From contig NZ_JAGYJH010000003.1 of the NCBI RefSeq assembly GCF_018402285.1, positions 496,001-560,000 of the forward strand: a stretch of 64,000 nt of DNA. Reading direction: 5' to 3'. The notes beneath the pieces were generated by a model that did not search any database, was not told the origin of the DNA, and saw nothing but the letters and a program-made list of their open reading frames with translations. This document shows, in pieces, positions 29,155 through 38,424 of this stretch. The DNA comes from Hyphomonas sp. Its GTDB lineage: Bacteria; Pseudomonadota; Alphaproteobacteria; Caulobacterales; Hyphomonadaceae. The translations under genes and the position numbers were made by a program. Position 1 is the stretch's first letter; each line of letters opens with the position of its first letter.

Positions 29155-29309
29155 AGGTGCAGCACAAACCGGGCGGCGCTGTGGAGCGCGGCTATCAGTG
29201 CACGGACTATCTCGAACAGCGTCGGCCATGGTATGATTCTTGGGCCAAGTTCGTGATCACATTCGAACCTCCGCCGCAAATTGAATTAGAGCCAGAACAA
29301 CAGCGCTAA
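29155..29309 (+). pseudogene. C-terminal remnant of another tyrosine integrase
   Basis: The short frame reads HKPGGAVERGYQCTDYLEQR followed by RPWYDSWAKFV. This matches the end of P4-like integrases (pattern H..G..VERAY.R.D..E.RR.LM..WA.FV), including the region of the catalytic Tyr. It is too different from the integrase at 27322 to be its copy. No upstream part survives. Its end overlaps the 3' end of the convergent TIR-WD40 gene. Confidence 0.5.
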
Positions 29310-31757
29310 CCACCAAGGATCCGGGTTTTGGTGCTTTTTGCAGACGTCGTATCCAGCCGTGCTTCCGACCCGATCTCGGACGATCGCGAACGACGATATA
29401 TCCGCCTCAGTAATCAACAAGGCTGGGTATGCAGTTCGAGTCTGGCCCGTATGTAGATCTCGGTATTTGACAGCGTTAAAATCCATCTGATCACGGCAGA
29501 TCGACGCGGCGAGGTTGCTGTCGGAATAAATCAGCTCTGAGTTTAGCCAACTCGCAGTCTCTCTCTGGGGAATGCCGTACCAGTCCCCGCCCTCGTTTCT
29601 TTTCCAAACGCGCGCTGTAGTGTCGCTAGACGTAGTCACGATTCGAGTGCCGTCTGAAGAGAAAGTAGCTGATACAACATCATCCCAATGCCCTTCAAGG
29701 AGGGTGCTCTGCCAACTTCCGTCCTCTCGCTCACTCCAGACTCGTGCGGTGTGGTCGCCTGAGGCTGTTACAATTTGCGTCCCGTCCGGTGAGAAGATGG
29801 CGGAGGTGACGAAGTTCTCATGATCGCTGAGTGGGATGCTCTGCCACATAAGATCCTTTCCCTCTTGCCAAATTCTCGCAGTGCCATCCTGTGAGGCTGT
29901 GATGAACCTTGTTCCGTCGGGGGAGTACGCAGTCGAATTGATCGAGCTTTGATGCCCTTCAAGGGGAGTGCGCTGCCATGTGCCATCCTCTTTCTCTTGC
30001 CAAATCTCAGGAGTGTTACTCCAGCGGTATGAGATGACGACGCTATCGCCGCGCGGTGAAAATGCAGAGGAGGTGATGGAGGTCTCTTGCCCGTCTAGGG
30101 ACATGGTCTGCCAATTGTTGTCCTGTTGCTCTCTCCAGATAAGTGTCGTGCCATCTTCGGAGGCGGCGAGAATAAAAGTACCGTTTGGGGAAATTGAGAT
30201 GTAATCGACTGATCCCCCATTCCAGTCGAGAATTTCACTGGTCCAAGAGCCGTCATCGCCCTCGCGCCACACTCGGGGGTGTTTGTGCCCTGAGACTGTC
30301 ACGATGCGGTTGCCGTTCGCGGAGATTGCAGCCGATACTACAGCGCTTTCTGGGAGCAACAACTCTTGCAGATCGACCAAAGCGAGATACTCGGCCCAGC
30401 CGTCAGTCTCCATGCCGATAGCATCATCGGAGATGGTAGCTGGGCGGATTTCAGTTTGGTTCATTTCAAGCGGCGTATTTGTCCACGATCCAGGTTCGCC
30501 TTCGGTCCAGACCCTTGCAATGCCGTCCGGTGACACCTCAACCAAAGCACTAGAGCCGTCTGGAGCAAACGTTGCGGACAAGACCGCATGTCCATCGCCC
30601 AGGAATCTTACGTCGGTCCAATTGCCATCGACGCCTTCGCGCCAGATGCGGACATCGTTATCAAAGGTGATTGTAAGGATACTTGCGCCGTCCGGAGAGA
30701 AAACAGCAGAGGCGACTTCGACTTCATGCCCATCAAGGGGACGAAACCAATCTGTTCGAAGCACAATCTCTGCGGCAATCGTTGGTGCAATAGGCGAGGG
30801 CGGTTGTAGCCAATCGCCTTCGGATGCAAGCAGTGCAAGTCGTATCGCGCGCCCAGTCATGCCCTGTTCTTCGGCGGTTAGAGCCGCAGTGATGAGGCTT
30901 CGAGATTGTACCACTCGCAATTGCCGGAAACCTAGCACTGCGCCATAGATCGAGGCGGCGACGAGGGCAAGAAAGACCAAGTTAACAATGAGACCACGCT
31001 GCAATGCTTGGGCGCGGCGCTTTTGCAATGCTGCGATTTCTTCGAGACGAGCTTTTTCCAGTTCAAGCTGAGCACGGATGGATTCGCGGCTTGCGGCAAC
31101 CCAGGCAATGAAGAGTTCGCCTGGCTCTGGTTCGTTCCTAGGGCGGCGAGAAGCCCACGCTTCAGCTTCATCGAAAGCGCCTGGCGGGAGTAGGTTTCCT
31201 TTCTGCCGTCCCTTGCGATCCCAGTCGGCTGCTCGTTCGGCATAGCGCCGTCCCTCGCGCAGCCAAGCAGCATTCACTGCCAGGACGCGTATGAGCTGTA
31301 TCATCGCCTCATCGAAACCGGGGCCTCCCTCGGTAAAGTCGATGGCAATATTTAACGAATGGAGCTTTGGCGGCAGCTTTGAGAAATCGACGGTTTCGAC
31401 GAGGATCGGAACGATCCGCTTGCCGAGCCGCTGGGCGTAGGCGATTTCTTCGTCGCAGACCTTGCTGGCGGCGGAATGGGGCGAGACGAGGAATACCATC
31501 GCCTCGGCGCCTGCTATCATTTCTTCGAGGCGCTGCCACCAGGGTTCGTCGGCCGAGATACCGACACTGACGCGGTCCGGATCATGCTCGGCCTTGTCGA
31601 AGTCCGGCTGGAACTCCGGATGGGTAATCAGTGCACCGACAATACACTGCAGCATTGCCGCGTCCTTGCGGGAATAGGAGAGGAATACCTTGGTTTCCTC
31701 AGGCGGAAGAGCGGCCATTGTGGCATTAACGGGTTTAGGGGACACCGCGTGGGCCAT
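29286..31757 (-). CDS. TIR - transmembrane - WD40 protein, no NTPase
   Basis: An 823-aa protein. The TIR domain (about 20-150) has the box-1 motif VFLSYSRKD and a Glu at 103-104 in the SAASKVCDEE segment, where TIR NADases have their catalytic Glu. A coiled, charged linker follows. One membrane segment (about 255-276) is preceded by Arg/Lys. About eight WD40-like repeats fill residues 345-745, each ending in RVW/RIW-type strands. There is no P-loop. The C-tail carries GYDVC and WW, as in the two larger paralogues. It begins 6 bp after the 1574-aa gene and should be co-translated. It is likely an NAD-cleaving or signalling effector of a defence operon; activity is inferred from family only. 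Confidence 0.88.
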   Translation of the reverse strand: MAHAVSPKPVNATMAALPPEETKVFLSYSRKDAAMLQCIVGALITHPEFQPDFDKAEHDPDRVSVGISADEPWWQRLEEMIAGAEAMVFLVSPHSAASKVCDEEIAYAQRLGKRIVPILVETVDFSKLPPKLHSLNIAIDFTEGGPGFDEAMIQLIRVLAVNAAWLREGRRYAERAADWDRKGRQKGNLLPPGAFDEAEAWASRRPRNEPEPGELFIAWVAASRESIRAQLELEKARLEEIAALQKRRAQALQRGLIVNLVFLALVAASIYGAVLGFRQLRVVQSRSLITAALTAEEQGMTGRAIRLALLASEGDWLQPPSPIAPTIAAEIVLRTDWFRPLDGHEVEVASAVFSPDGASILTITFDNDVRIWREGVDGNWTDVRFLGDGHAVLSATFAPDGSSALVEVSPDGIARVWTEGEPGSWTNTPLEMNQTEIRPATISDDAIGMETDGWAEYLALVDLQELLLPESAVVSAAISANGNRIVTVSGHKHPRVWREGDDGSWTSEILDWNGGSVDYISISPNGTFILAASEDGTTLIWREQQDNNWQTMSLDGQETSITSSAFSPRGDSVVISYRWSNTPEIWQEKEDGTWQRTPLEGHQSSINSTAYSPDGTRFITASQDGTARIWQEGKDLMWQSIPLSDHENFVTSAIFSPDGTQIVTASGDHTARVWSEREDGSWQSTLLEGHWDDVVSATFSSDGTRIVTTSSDTTARVWKRNEGGDWYGIPQRETASWLNSELIYSDSNLAASICRDQMDFNAVKYRDLHTGQTRTAYPALLITEADISSFAIVRDRVGSTAGYDVCKKHQNPDPWWLALLFWL

Positions 31758-31763
31758 GGCGTG

Positions 31764-34700
31764 TCACTCTATGCCTGTCAGTTTCATTAACGACTGTAGC
31801 GGCGCATCCCACCAGGGCAGCTTCGGCGCGGCGCAGACGTCCTCGCCTACTCGGCCGCGCAGCATGGGGGCGGCCGCGACGATCTGTTCGTCGAGTAGGC
31901 GTGGAAAGGGGGACTTCGCGTCGTTATCAGCATTTGCGAGGCTGCCGCGGAGGCGTAGGTCGCAGAGTTGTGCCACATCTTCCGGCATTGCGCGTAGTTT
32001 TTTTGCCCATTTTACATCCCATAGCCTTGCGGTGTTGTCCCAGCTCCAGGTGAGGATGCGGGCCTCGTCGTCCGAGAAGGCGGCGCCGGTGACCAGGTCC
32101 TCATGCTGGAGGGCGGGCCCGATCTGTGCGCCGGTGGCAGTGTCCCAAAGGCGTGCGGTGTTGTCCCAGCTCCAGGTGAGGATTCGTGCCTCGTCCTTCG
32201 AGAAGGCGGCGCCTGAGACAGAGCGCTCATGCTTGAGGGCTGGCCCGATCTGTGCACCGGTGGCAGCGTCCCAGATGCGTGCGGTGTTGTCCTCGCTCCA
32301 GGTGAGGATGCGGGCATCGTCCTTCGAGAAGGCGGCGCCGGAGACAGGGCCGTCATGCTTGAGGGCGGGCCCGATCTGTGCGCCGGTGGCGGCGTCCCAG
32401 ATGCGTGCATCACCGGCAGTGCCGGGACGATCCCAGCTCCAAGTGAGGATACGGGCCTCATCGTTCGAGAAAGCGGCGCCGTAGACTAGGCCGTCATGCT
32501 GGAGGGTGGGCCCGATCTGTGCGCCGGTGGCAGCGTCCCAGAGGCGTGCGTCACCAGCGATGCCGAGATGAACCCCGCTCCAGGTGAGGATACGGGCCTC
32601 GTCCTTAGAGAAGGCAGCGCCTTTGACCCCGTCCTTATGCTGCAGGGCGGGCCCGATCTGTGCGCCGGTGGCGGCGTCCCAGAGTCTTGCGGTGCCGTCA
32701 CGACTCCAGGTGAGGATGCGGGCATCGTCCTTCGAGAAGGCGGCGCCGGAGACAGGGCCGTCATGCTTGAGGGCGGGCCCGATCTGTGCGCCGGTGGCGG
32801 CGTCCCAGATGCGTGCATCACCGGCGGTGCCGAGAAGAACCCCGTTCCAGGTTAGGATTCGGGTCTCGTCGTTCGAGAAGGTGGCACCGGAGATAGAGCC
32901 GTCATGCTGGAGGGCGGGTCCGATCTGGGCGCCGGTGGCAGCGTCCCAGAGGCGTGCGTCACCAGCGGTGCCGAGAGGATTCCCGCTCCAGGTGAGGATA
33001 CGGGCCTCGTCCTTAGAGAAGGCAGCGCCTTTGACCCCGTCCTTATGCTGCAGGGCGGGCCCGATCTGTGCGCCGGTGGCGGCGTCCCAGAGGCGTGCAG
33101 TGTTGTCCCCGCTCCAGGTGAGGATGCGGGCCTCGTCGTTCGAGAAGGCGGCGCCGAAGACAGAGCCGTCATGCTGGACGGCGGGCCCGATCTGGGCGCT
33201 GGTCGCACTGTCCCAGAGCCTTGCGGTGCCGTCACGACTCCAGGTGAGGATACGGGCCTCGTCGTCCGAGAAGGCGGCGCCGGTGACCCCGTCCTCATGC
33301 TGGAGGGCGGGCCCGATCTGTACGCCGGTGGCAGCGTCCCAGAGCCTTGCGGTGCCGTCACGACCCCAGGTGAGGATGCGGGCCTCGTCGTCCGAGAAGA
33401 CGGCGCCTTTGACCCCGTCCTTATGCTGCAGGGCGGGCCCGATCTGTGCGCCGGTGGCGGCGTCCCAAAGGCGTGCGGTGTTGTCCTCGCTCCAGGTGAG
33501 GATGCGGGATTCGTCGCTCGAGAAGGCAGCGCCGTAGACATCATTCTCATGCTTGAGGGCTGGCCCGATCTGTGCGCCGGTGGCGGCGTCCCAGAGGCGT
33601 GCGTCACCAGCGATGCCTAGATGATCCCAGCTCCAGGTGAGGATTCGTGCCTCGTCCTTCGAGAAGGCGGCGCCTGAGACAGAGCGCTCATGCTTGAGGG
33701 CTGGCCCGATCTGTGCACCGGTGGCGGCGTCCCAGATGCGTGCGGTGTTGTCCTCGCTCCAGGTGAGGATGCGGGCATCGTCCTTCGAGAAGGCGGCGCC
33801 GGAGACAGGGCCGTCATGCTTGAGGGCGGGCCCGATCTGTGCGCCGGTGGCGGCGTCCCAGAGTCTTGCGGTGCCGTCACGACTCCAGGTGAGGATTCGT
33901 GCCTCGTCCTTCGAGAAGGCGGCGCCGTAGACTAGGCCGTCATGCTTGAGGGCGGGCCCGATCTGTGCGCCGGTGGCGGCGTCCCAGAGTCTTGCGGTGC
34001 CGTCACGACTCCAGGTGAGGATTCGTGCCTCGTCCTTCGAGAAGGCGGCGCCGGAGACAGGGCCGTCATGCTTGAGGGCGGGCCCGATCTGTGCGCCGGT
34101 GGCAGCGTCCCAGAGGCGTGCGTCACCAACGATGCCGAGATGAACCCCGCTCCAGGTGAGGATGCGCGCGTCGTCCTTCGAGAAGGCAGCGCCGTAGACA
34201 TCATTCTCATGCTTGAGAGCGGGCCCGATCTGTGCGCCGGTGGCAGTGTCCCAAAGGCGTGCGGTGTTGTCCCAGCTCCAGGTGAGGATGCGGGCATCGT
34301 CCTTCGAGAAGGCGGCGCCGGAGACAGGACCGTCATGCTTGATGGCGACTCGTTGCCTTATCGTCTGCGCGGCCGAGATAAAACTAGCATGCGCCTCGGG
34401 TGTAGAGGGCGACATGGCCGTTTCTCGGGTGGACAATATCGACAGGAGCAACGCACTCCTTGGGTTGCCATCCGCCATGAACTGCTCGGCGGTGCGTGCC
34501 AGCATCAGGGACTTCGACTTCCCAAAAGCTCGTTGTTCGGAGACCAGGAACCAACCGCCTAGTGCGAGGGCCGAAAAACCGAGGACAAGGATCAGCGCCG
34601 CCATCGCTTGCCAGCGGGCGGCGCGGCGGCGTTGGCGCAGTTCGCGTTCGGCTTGTGCCTTGTCGCGGGCGGCGGCCTCGTCTTCGGCCGTGCGGCAGGC

Positions 34701-36488
34701 CTTTAGGTATTCCATTGGTAGGCCGCGCAAGGCTTGCGCCATGTCCTTACGCTGAAGGTAGGCTTCGGCGGCTCCCAGTCGCTCGCCCCGGTGGACGAGT
34801 AGATCAGCTGACCGATAGGACAGCGTCTTTTCTTGGCGCGACCATTCCTGCGCCGAGCGGATAATGCGCCCGAGGCCTTCGAGTACGATCCGCTCTTCAC
34901 TGATCCAGGCGGCAAGGCCGCGCCAGTGCCGAAGGACGGCTTCGTGGCTGACTTCGACGACTGACTCACCCGCGGTTTCGGAAGCGACGAGCAAGCGCTC
35001 TTCGATGAAGTGGCCGATCAGCCGCCGCGACGCCTCCGGGATGTCTGCTGTGCGCGCGACCCGGCGCTTCGGACTCGCATCGGCTTCATCCAGTTGTACC
35101 AGCCACGGGATAAATGCCGCGCGGGCGAGGCTGTCGAGTTCATATCGCGTTAAAGGCAGCGCGGGGTCCGATTCGGCTTTGCGCAGCGCAGCTTCTACAG
35201 CCGAATTGATGGCGCCGCTGACGCCGCCAAGGCCGGTTTCGTATTCCTGGAGAGAGAGAGTCCGGTCGCGCCCATAGTCCTTCACCAGACGTTCCAGTGT
35301 GAAGGCGAGGAGGGGCAGAGCGTCGGCCTTGTCGAGATCGCTGATCAGGCGGTCGGTCAGCGCGGGATTGATGGTAATGGGCGGATCTGTGAGCCGGGCC
35401 GGGCCTTCGATCACTTCGCGAAACGCCGAGGGCGGCAGGGCAGGCAGGTTGAACAGGCGCAGCTGCGCGGCGAGGCGATTGTCGGCCTGCAGGCTGCCGA
35501 GCGAGTCCGAGCGGATGGTGGCGGCGACGATTAGGTCCGGCTTTGATGCGAGCACGTCGAGTAGAAGCTCGATAGCGGCAGGCGCGCTGGCATTGTCGGC
35601 GGAGAAGAGTTCTTCAGCCTGGTCAAGCGGCAGGAGGAGCGTTGGCGCAGCGCCGCTCCAGGTTTCATTGGCGGCGGCGGCCATCGACTGGAAGCGGGCG
35701 ACGACATTGGCTTGGCGCGAGGTAAGGGCTTCGGCGGCGACCTTAGGCGCCGAGGCGCCAAGTGTATTGGCTAGGCCGGTTTCGCCTGAGAGCGCATCGC
35801 GGCTGGGCCGCCAAGTGGGCAGCACGAGGAAGTTTTCTTCGTCGCGCTTCAGACGGGCGAGAAGGCCTGCTTTCAGGAAGCTCGACTTGCCCGCGCCGGA
35901 GGCGGCGGCAATCGTCAGTATGCGCTGGGGCGTGCCTCCTCGCATCTGGCGGAGCGCGTCGAGGCCTGCGGTGATCTGCGCATCGCGGCCGAAGAAGATG
36001 GCGGCGTCTTCTTCTTCCAGAGCCTTCAGGCCCTGATAAGGCGGGCGGCCTTCGGGGAGGCGGAAGTGTTTTGGGTCTAGGCCTGCGCGCTGCAGGCCGA
36101 AGCGCAGGCGCGTGAGGCCGTCCTCGCGCAGCTCTGGCGAGGAGATGTTCGCCATTTGGAACTGGGAGGTGAGCTCCAGCGGCAGCTCACTCCAGGCCGT
36201 GGGCTGGATCAGGACCGGAAAGATCTTCTTGCCGAGCGCCTTAGCGAACTTGAACTCGTGGAAGCACCATTTGGAGGCGCACCAGTCAGGCGAGACGAGC
36301 ACGACGACGGCGAGGCAGCGCTCGCCAGCCTTCTGCAGCTCCTCTTCCCAGCGCTGCCCGGGGGCTAGGCCCTGCTCGGGGTCAAGGTCTAGGAAGGCTT
36401 CGGCATAGCCTTCGGCCCGCAGCCAATCGCGCACGGCGACCGCTTCTGCGTTGTTTTTGCTCGAATGGCTGATGAACATCACGCCCAC
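31764..36488 (-). CDS. TIR - STAND NTPase - transmembrane - WD40 protein (1574 aa)
   Basis: An NLR-like protein. The TIR domain (1-135) starts MFISHSSKN and has the putative catalytic Glu78 in ASKWCFHEF. A STAND-type NTPase (about 150-600, nSTAND1-like) follows with Walker A SGAGKSS at 197-203, Walker B in LLLPLDQAEE near 284-293 and the downstream TIRSDSLG sensor-like motif. One membrane segment lies at 628-649 after a run of Arg. Eighteen near-identical WD40 repeats fill 717-1494. An 80-aa tail follows with Cys1509, Cys1552 and Trp1559-1560. The start is GTG. By family it would oligomerise after the WD40 part senses a trigger, switching on the TIR. It is first in an operon with the 823-aa TIR gene and is a paralogue of the 1210-aa protein. 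Confidence 0.92.
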   Translation of the reverse strand: MGVMFISHSSKNNAEAVAVRDWLRAEGYAEAFLDLDPEQGLAPGQRWEEELQKAGERCLAVVVLVSPDWCASKWCFHEFKFAKALGKKIFPVLIQPTAWSELPLELTSQFQMANISSPELREDGLTRLRFGLQRAGLDPKHFRLPEGRPPYQGLKALEEEDAAIFFGRDAQITAGLDALRQMRGGTPQRILTIAAASGAGKSSFLKAGLLARLKRDEENFLVLPTWRPSRDALSGETGLANTLGASAPKVAAEALTSRQANVVARFQSMAAAANETWSGAAPTLLLPLDQAEELFSADNASAPAAIELLLDVLASKPDLIVAATIRSDSLGSLQADNRLAAQLRLFNLPALPPSAFREVIEGPARLTDPPITINPALTDRLISDLDKADALPLLAFTLERLVKDYGRDRTLSLQEYETGLGGVSGAINSAVEAALRKAESDPALPLTRYELDSLARAAFIPWLVQLDEADASPKRRVARTADIPEASRRLIGHFIEERLLVASETAGESVVEVSHEAVLRHWRGLAAWISEERIVLEGLGRIIRSAQEWSRQEKTLSYRSADLLVHRGERLGAAEAYLQRKDMAQALRGLPMEYLKACRTAEDEAAARDKAQAERELRQRRRAARWQAMAALILVLGFSALALGGWFLVSEQRAFGKSKSLMLARTAEQFMADGNPRSALLLSILSTRETAMSPSTPEAHASFISAAQTIRQRVAIKHDGPVSGAAFSKDDARILTWSWDNTARLWDTATGAQIGPALKHENDVYGAAFSKDDARILTWSGVHLGIVGDARLWDAATGAQIGPALKHDGPVSGAAFSKDEARILTWSRDGTARLWDAATGAQIGPALKHDGLVYGAAFSKDEARILTWSRDGTARLWDAATGAQIGPALKHDGPVSGAAFSKDDARILTWSEDNTARIWDAATGAQIGPALKHERSVSGAAFSKDEARILTWSWDHLGIAGDARLWDAATGAQIGPALKHENDVYGAAFSSDESRILTWSEDNTARLWDAATGAQIGPALQHKDGVKGAVFSDDEARILTWGRDGTARLWDAATGVQIGPALQHEDGVTGAAFSDDEARILTWSRDGTARLWDSATSAQIGPAVQHDGSVFGAAFSNDEARILTWSGDNTARLWDAATGAQIGPALQHKDGVKGAAFSKDEARILTWSGNPLGTAGDARLWDAATGAQIGPALQHDGSISGATFSNDETRILTWNGVLLGTAGDARIWDAATGAQIGPALKHDGPVSGAAFSKDDARILTWSRDGTARLWDAATGAQIGPALQHKDGVKGAAFSKDEARILTWSGVHLGIAGDARLWDAATGAQIGPTLQHDGLVYGAAFSNDEARILTWSWDRPGTAGDARIWDAATGAQIGPALKHDGPVSGAAFSKDDARILTWSEDNTARIWDAATGAQIGPALKHERSVSGAAFSKDEARILTWSWDNTARLWDTATGAQIGPALQHEDLVTGAAFSDDEARILTWSWDNTARLWDVKWAKKLRAMPEDVAQLCDLRLRGSLANADNDAKSPFPRLLDEQIVAAAPMLRGRVGEDVCAAPKLPWWDAPLQSLMKLTGIE
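32007..34340 (-). repeat. 18-unit WD40 coding repeat array, 126- and 141-bp units
   Basis: Twelve units encode 42 aa and six encode 47 aa; the latter carry a five-residue insertion before GDAR. Units are nearly identical in DNA and differ mainly at codons for residues 3-7, 13, 15 and 23-25. Units 5-6 and 16-17 are almost the same over about 250 bp. The opposite strand gives long false open frames because of the repeats. Confidence 0.95.
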
Positions 36489-36645
36489 TCGATCTGTCCT
36501 CCCACGGGCAGAGGATCATCGCAAAAGTTGTCCGATGGCAAGCGGGGAGGTGTAAGCAGGGCTGCGCAAATGCAGCAAGATGCAGCGAAATCGACGCGTT
36601 TCTGGTACCTTCGGAGCCGGGCTGTGATTCGCAGGAGAGCGAGCA

Positions 36646-37230
36646 ATGCAGCTTTGGCCAATAATGTTGGAACACGCGACGCCCGAAGCGATCGCCGAGT
36701 TTGTCAAAGGCAATGAAAACGAACTGTTTGCCGTCTCTGGCTGGTTTCTGGATGAAGCCGGGCTTGAGGCAAAAGTCGGCCTTGGCGATTGCCTTCCGGA
36801 GGTCTGGGCGCGGCACGCCTATTGGCGGCCGGAAGAGGTCGCGGCGCTCAGCCTGGGAAAGAATCCCACCATCATCGATGAGACAACCTGTATTCCCGCC
36901 ATGTTCCGGCAGGATGTCGCGCAACAGTTTCTCGAAAACCTGGAAGCGATCCGGCGGGCCATAGATACGGGCGACATGTTCGAGTTTGCACGCCCCTGGT
37001 ATGCTCTCAGCTGGCTGAAAACCAACCGGATCGACTTCCCGGAGCAGCTTGAGAACGAGGTCGCAAAACTTGGCGGCACCGTCTCCGACTGGCGCGCCAA
37101 GTATGAGCGCACACAGACACTTCTAGCCAATCTTGAAGACGCCCTGACACAGACGGAGGAAGCGCTTGCCGACTCTGACGCGCATCATAGCTGGTCTGCC
37201 TCCCGGAAAGTGGTCCAGTATTTGAGTTAG
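36646..37230 (+). CDS. hypothetical protein (194 aa), probably cut at its C-terminus
   Basis: No named family is recognised. The segment YWRPEEVAALSLGKNPTII (about residues 65-83) resembles a recurring motif in uncharacterised accessory-genome proteins, which usually continue beyond this length with a conserved helical end. A coiled coil is predicted near 135-175. The frame ends only 17 bp before the IS left repeat, so the natural C-terminus may have been lost. It is transcribed divergently from the 1574-aa TIR gene across 157 bp. A good AGGAGAG site precedes the ATG. A role with the TIR genes is possible but rests on position. Confidence 0.62.
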   Translation: MQLWPIMLEHATPEAIAEFVKGNENELFAVSGWFLDEAGLEAKVGLGDCLPEVWARHAYWRPEEVAALSLGKNPTIIDETTCIPAMFRQDVAQQFLENLEAIRRAIDTGDMFEFARPWYALSWLKTNRIDFPEQLENEVAKLGGTVSDWRAKYERTQTLLANLEDALTQTEEALADSDAHHSWSASRKVVQYLS

Positions 37231-37246
37231 TCCCGGCTCCGATTGG

Positions 37247-37269
37247 TGCTGACCCCGACTTTGGTCCGG
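37247..37269. repeat. IS left terminal inverted repeat
   Basis: TGCTGACCCCGACTTTGGTC, continued to 37269, pairs with the right end at 38425-38448 with a one-base gap and several mismatches. It matches the style of IS3-family ends. Confidence 0.72.
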
Positions 37270-37272
37270 CCT

Positions 37273-38114
37273 TCATGCGACTTTTCGGGCTGGTTCAAGT
37301 AGGGCCGCAAAGGCGCTTGGCGTCAAGTTTCCAAGCGCCGAATGCGGCCGGCTTTGGTTGTAATCGTCTCGCCATTCACTCAGCCGGCTTCGGGCGTCGG
37401 CCATCGACAGGAACCAGGCGGCGTTGAGGCACTCCTGTCGAAGCCGGCTGTTGAAGGACTCAATGTAAGCATTATCCGTGGGTTTTCCGGGCCTTGAGAA
37501 GTCGAGCTCGACTTTGTTGAGATACGCCCATTGATCGAGCAGCCGCCCGGCGAACTCCGGACCGTTGTCGACTCGAATGCTTCGAGGTTTCCCCCTCAGC
37601 CGGGCGATCCGGTCGAGTTCGTCGATCACCTGGTAAGCCCGGAAGTTTGTCCTCGCAGATGTCGCGAGAGCTTCTCTCGTATGACAGTCAACAATCGTCA
37701 GGATGCGGAACGGTCTTTCATCGAATAGCCGATCAGAAACGAAGTCCATGGCCCAGACATCGTTCGGCATTCCAGCCTCGGGGCGTCCTGAGCGGTATCG
37801 GCAGGCGCGCCTTCGCCTCGGGCTTCGGGTCCGGATCGACAGCCCTTCTTCACTGTAAATCCGGTAGATCCGCTTGTGGTTCACGGTCCAGCCTTCCCGC
37901 TGCAGCAGGACATGCAGGCGCCGGTAGCCATAGCGGACCCGCGTCTCGGCCAGCTCTTTCAGGCGCATCCGGATTTCCACTGCCGGATCGCGGCAGGACT
38001 GATATCTGTGGGCAGCCCGCCCGAAGCCCATCGCCCTACAGGCGCGGCGCTCGGACACCGCAAACACGTCCTGGTAATGGCGGACGACTTCGCGGCGCCG
38101 GGCGGGCTTCACCA
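37273..38114 (-). CDS. IS3-family transposase OrfB, DDE integrase domain
   Basis: OrfB reads from the slippery site (KKVVKPARRREVV) to a stop at 37273. An HTH_21-like region (YGYRRLHVLLQREGW) comes first. The rve integrase core follows, with Asp in VWAMDFVSD, Asp in RVDNGPEF and Glu in NAYIESFNSRLR. It is made as an OrfAB fusion by frameshifting. No damage is seen, so the transposase may be active. Confidence 0.9.
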
Positions 38115-38375
38115 CTTTTTTCGCAAGGCATCCTGCAGCATGGTCTTGTCCAGTGTCAGGTCCGCCACCAGCCGCTTGAGCGTAGAGTTCTCTTCCTCCA
38201 GCTGCTTCAGTCGTCGGATTTCCGAAACACCCATCCCGGCATAGACCTTCTTCCACCGGTAGAACGTCGCCTCGGCAACACCCATCTTCCGGCAGATCTC
38301 GCCGACCGGCGTCCCGGTCTCCGCCTGCCGCAGGGCAAAGGCGATCTGTTCGTCTGAAAACTTCTTTCTCGGCAT
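38109..38375 (-). CDS. IS3-family transposase OrfA, helix-turn-helix
   Basis: An 88-aa DNA-binding subunit. The HTH region is EQIAFALRQAETGTPVGEI with GVAEATFYRWKK, and a leucine-zipper-like helix follows. I start at MPRKKF, with GGAGAGGAGAG directly upstream; an ATG six codons earlier is possible. Its end overlaps orfB by a few bases at the frameshift site. Confidence 0.88.
   Translation of the reverse strand: MPRKKFSDEQIAFALRQAETGTPVGEICRKMGVAEATFYRWKKVYAGMGVSEIRRLKQLEEENSTLKRLVADLTLDKTMLQDALRKKW
38115..38121 (-). other. programmed -1 frameshift site A AAA AAG
   Basis: On the minus strand A AAA AAG is in the orfA reading phase four codons before its stop codon is complete. A -1 slip joins it exactly to the orfB reading KKVVKP. 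This heptamer is the usual IS3-family signal. Confidence 0.82.
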
Positions 38376-38424
38376 CGGCACTCTCCTCTCCATCGAGAAT
38401 TGTGCCCGATTTTTCGCAATCCGT

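Noticed and set aside
32007..34340. A regular 126-bp repeat that could suggest a CRISPR or satellite array
   Set aside because: The units are in frame, encode WD40 repeats and have no spacer/repeat pattern.
31690..34755. Many long open frames on the plus strand with repeated Cys/Arg/Gly patterns
   Set aside because: They are the reverse complement of the WD40 repeat array, open only because the coding repeat lacks complementary stops. Their composition is not protein-like.
37205..37250. A second IS end at AGTGGTCC near 37209, similar to the sequence outside the right IS end
   Set aside because: Only 8 bases match and the longer end pairing starts at 37247. It is too short to claim.
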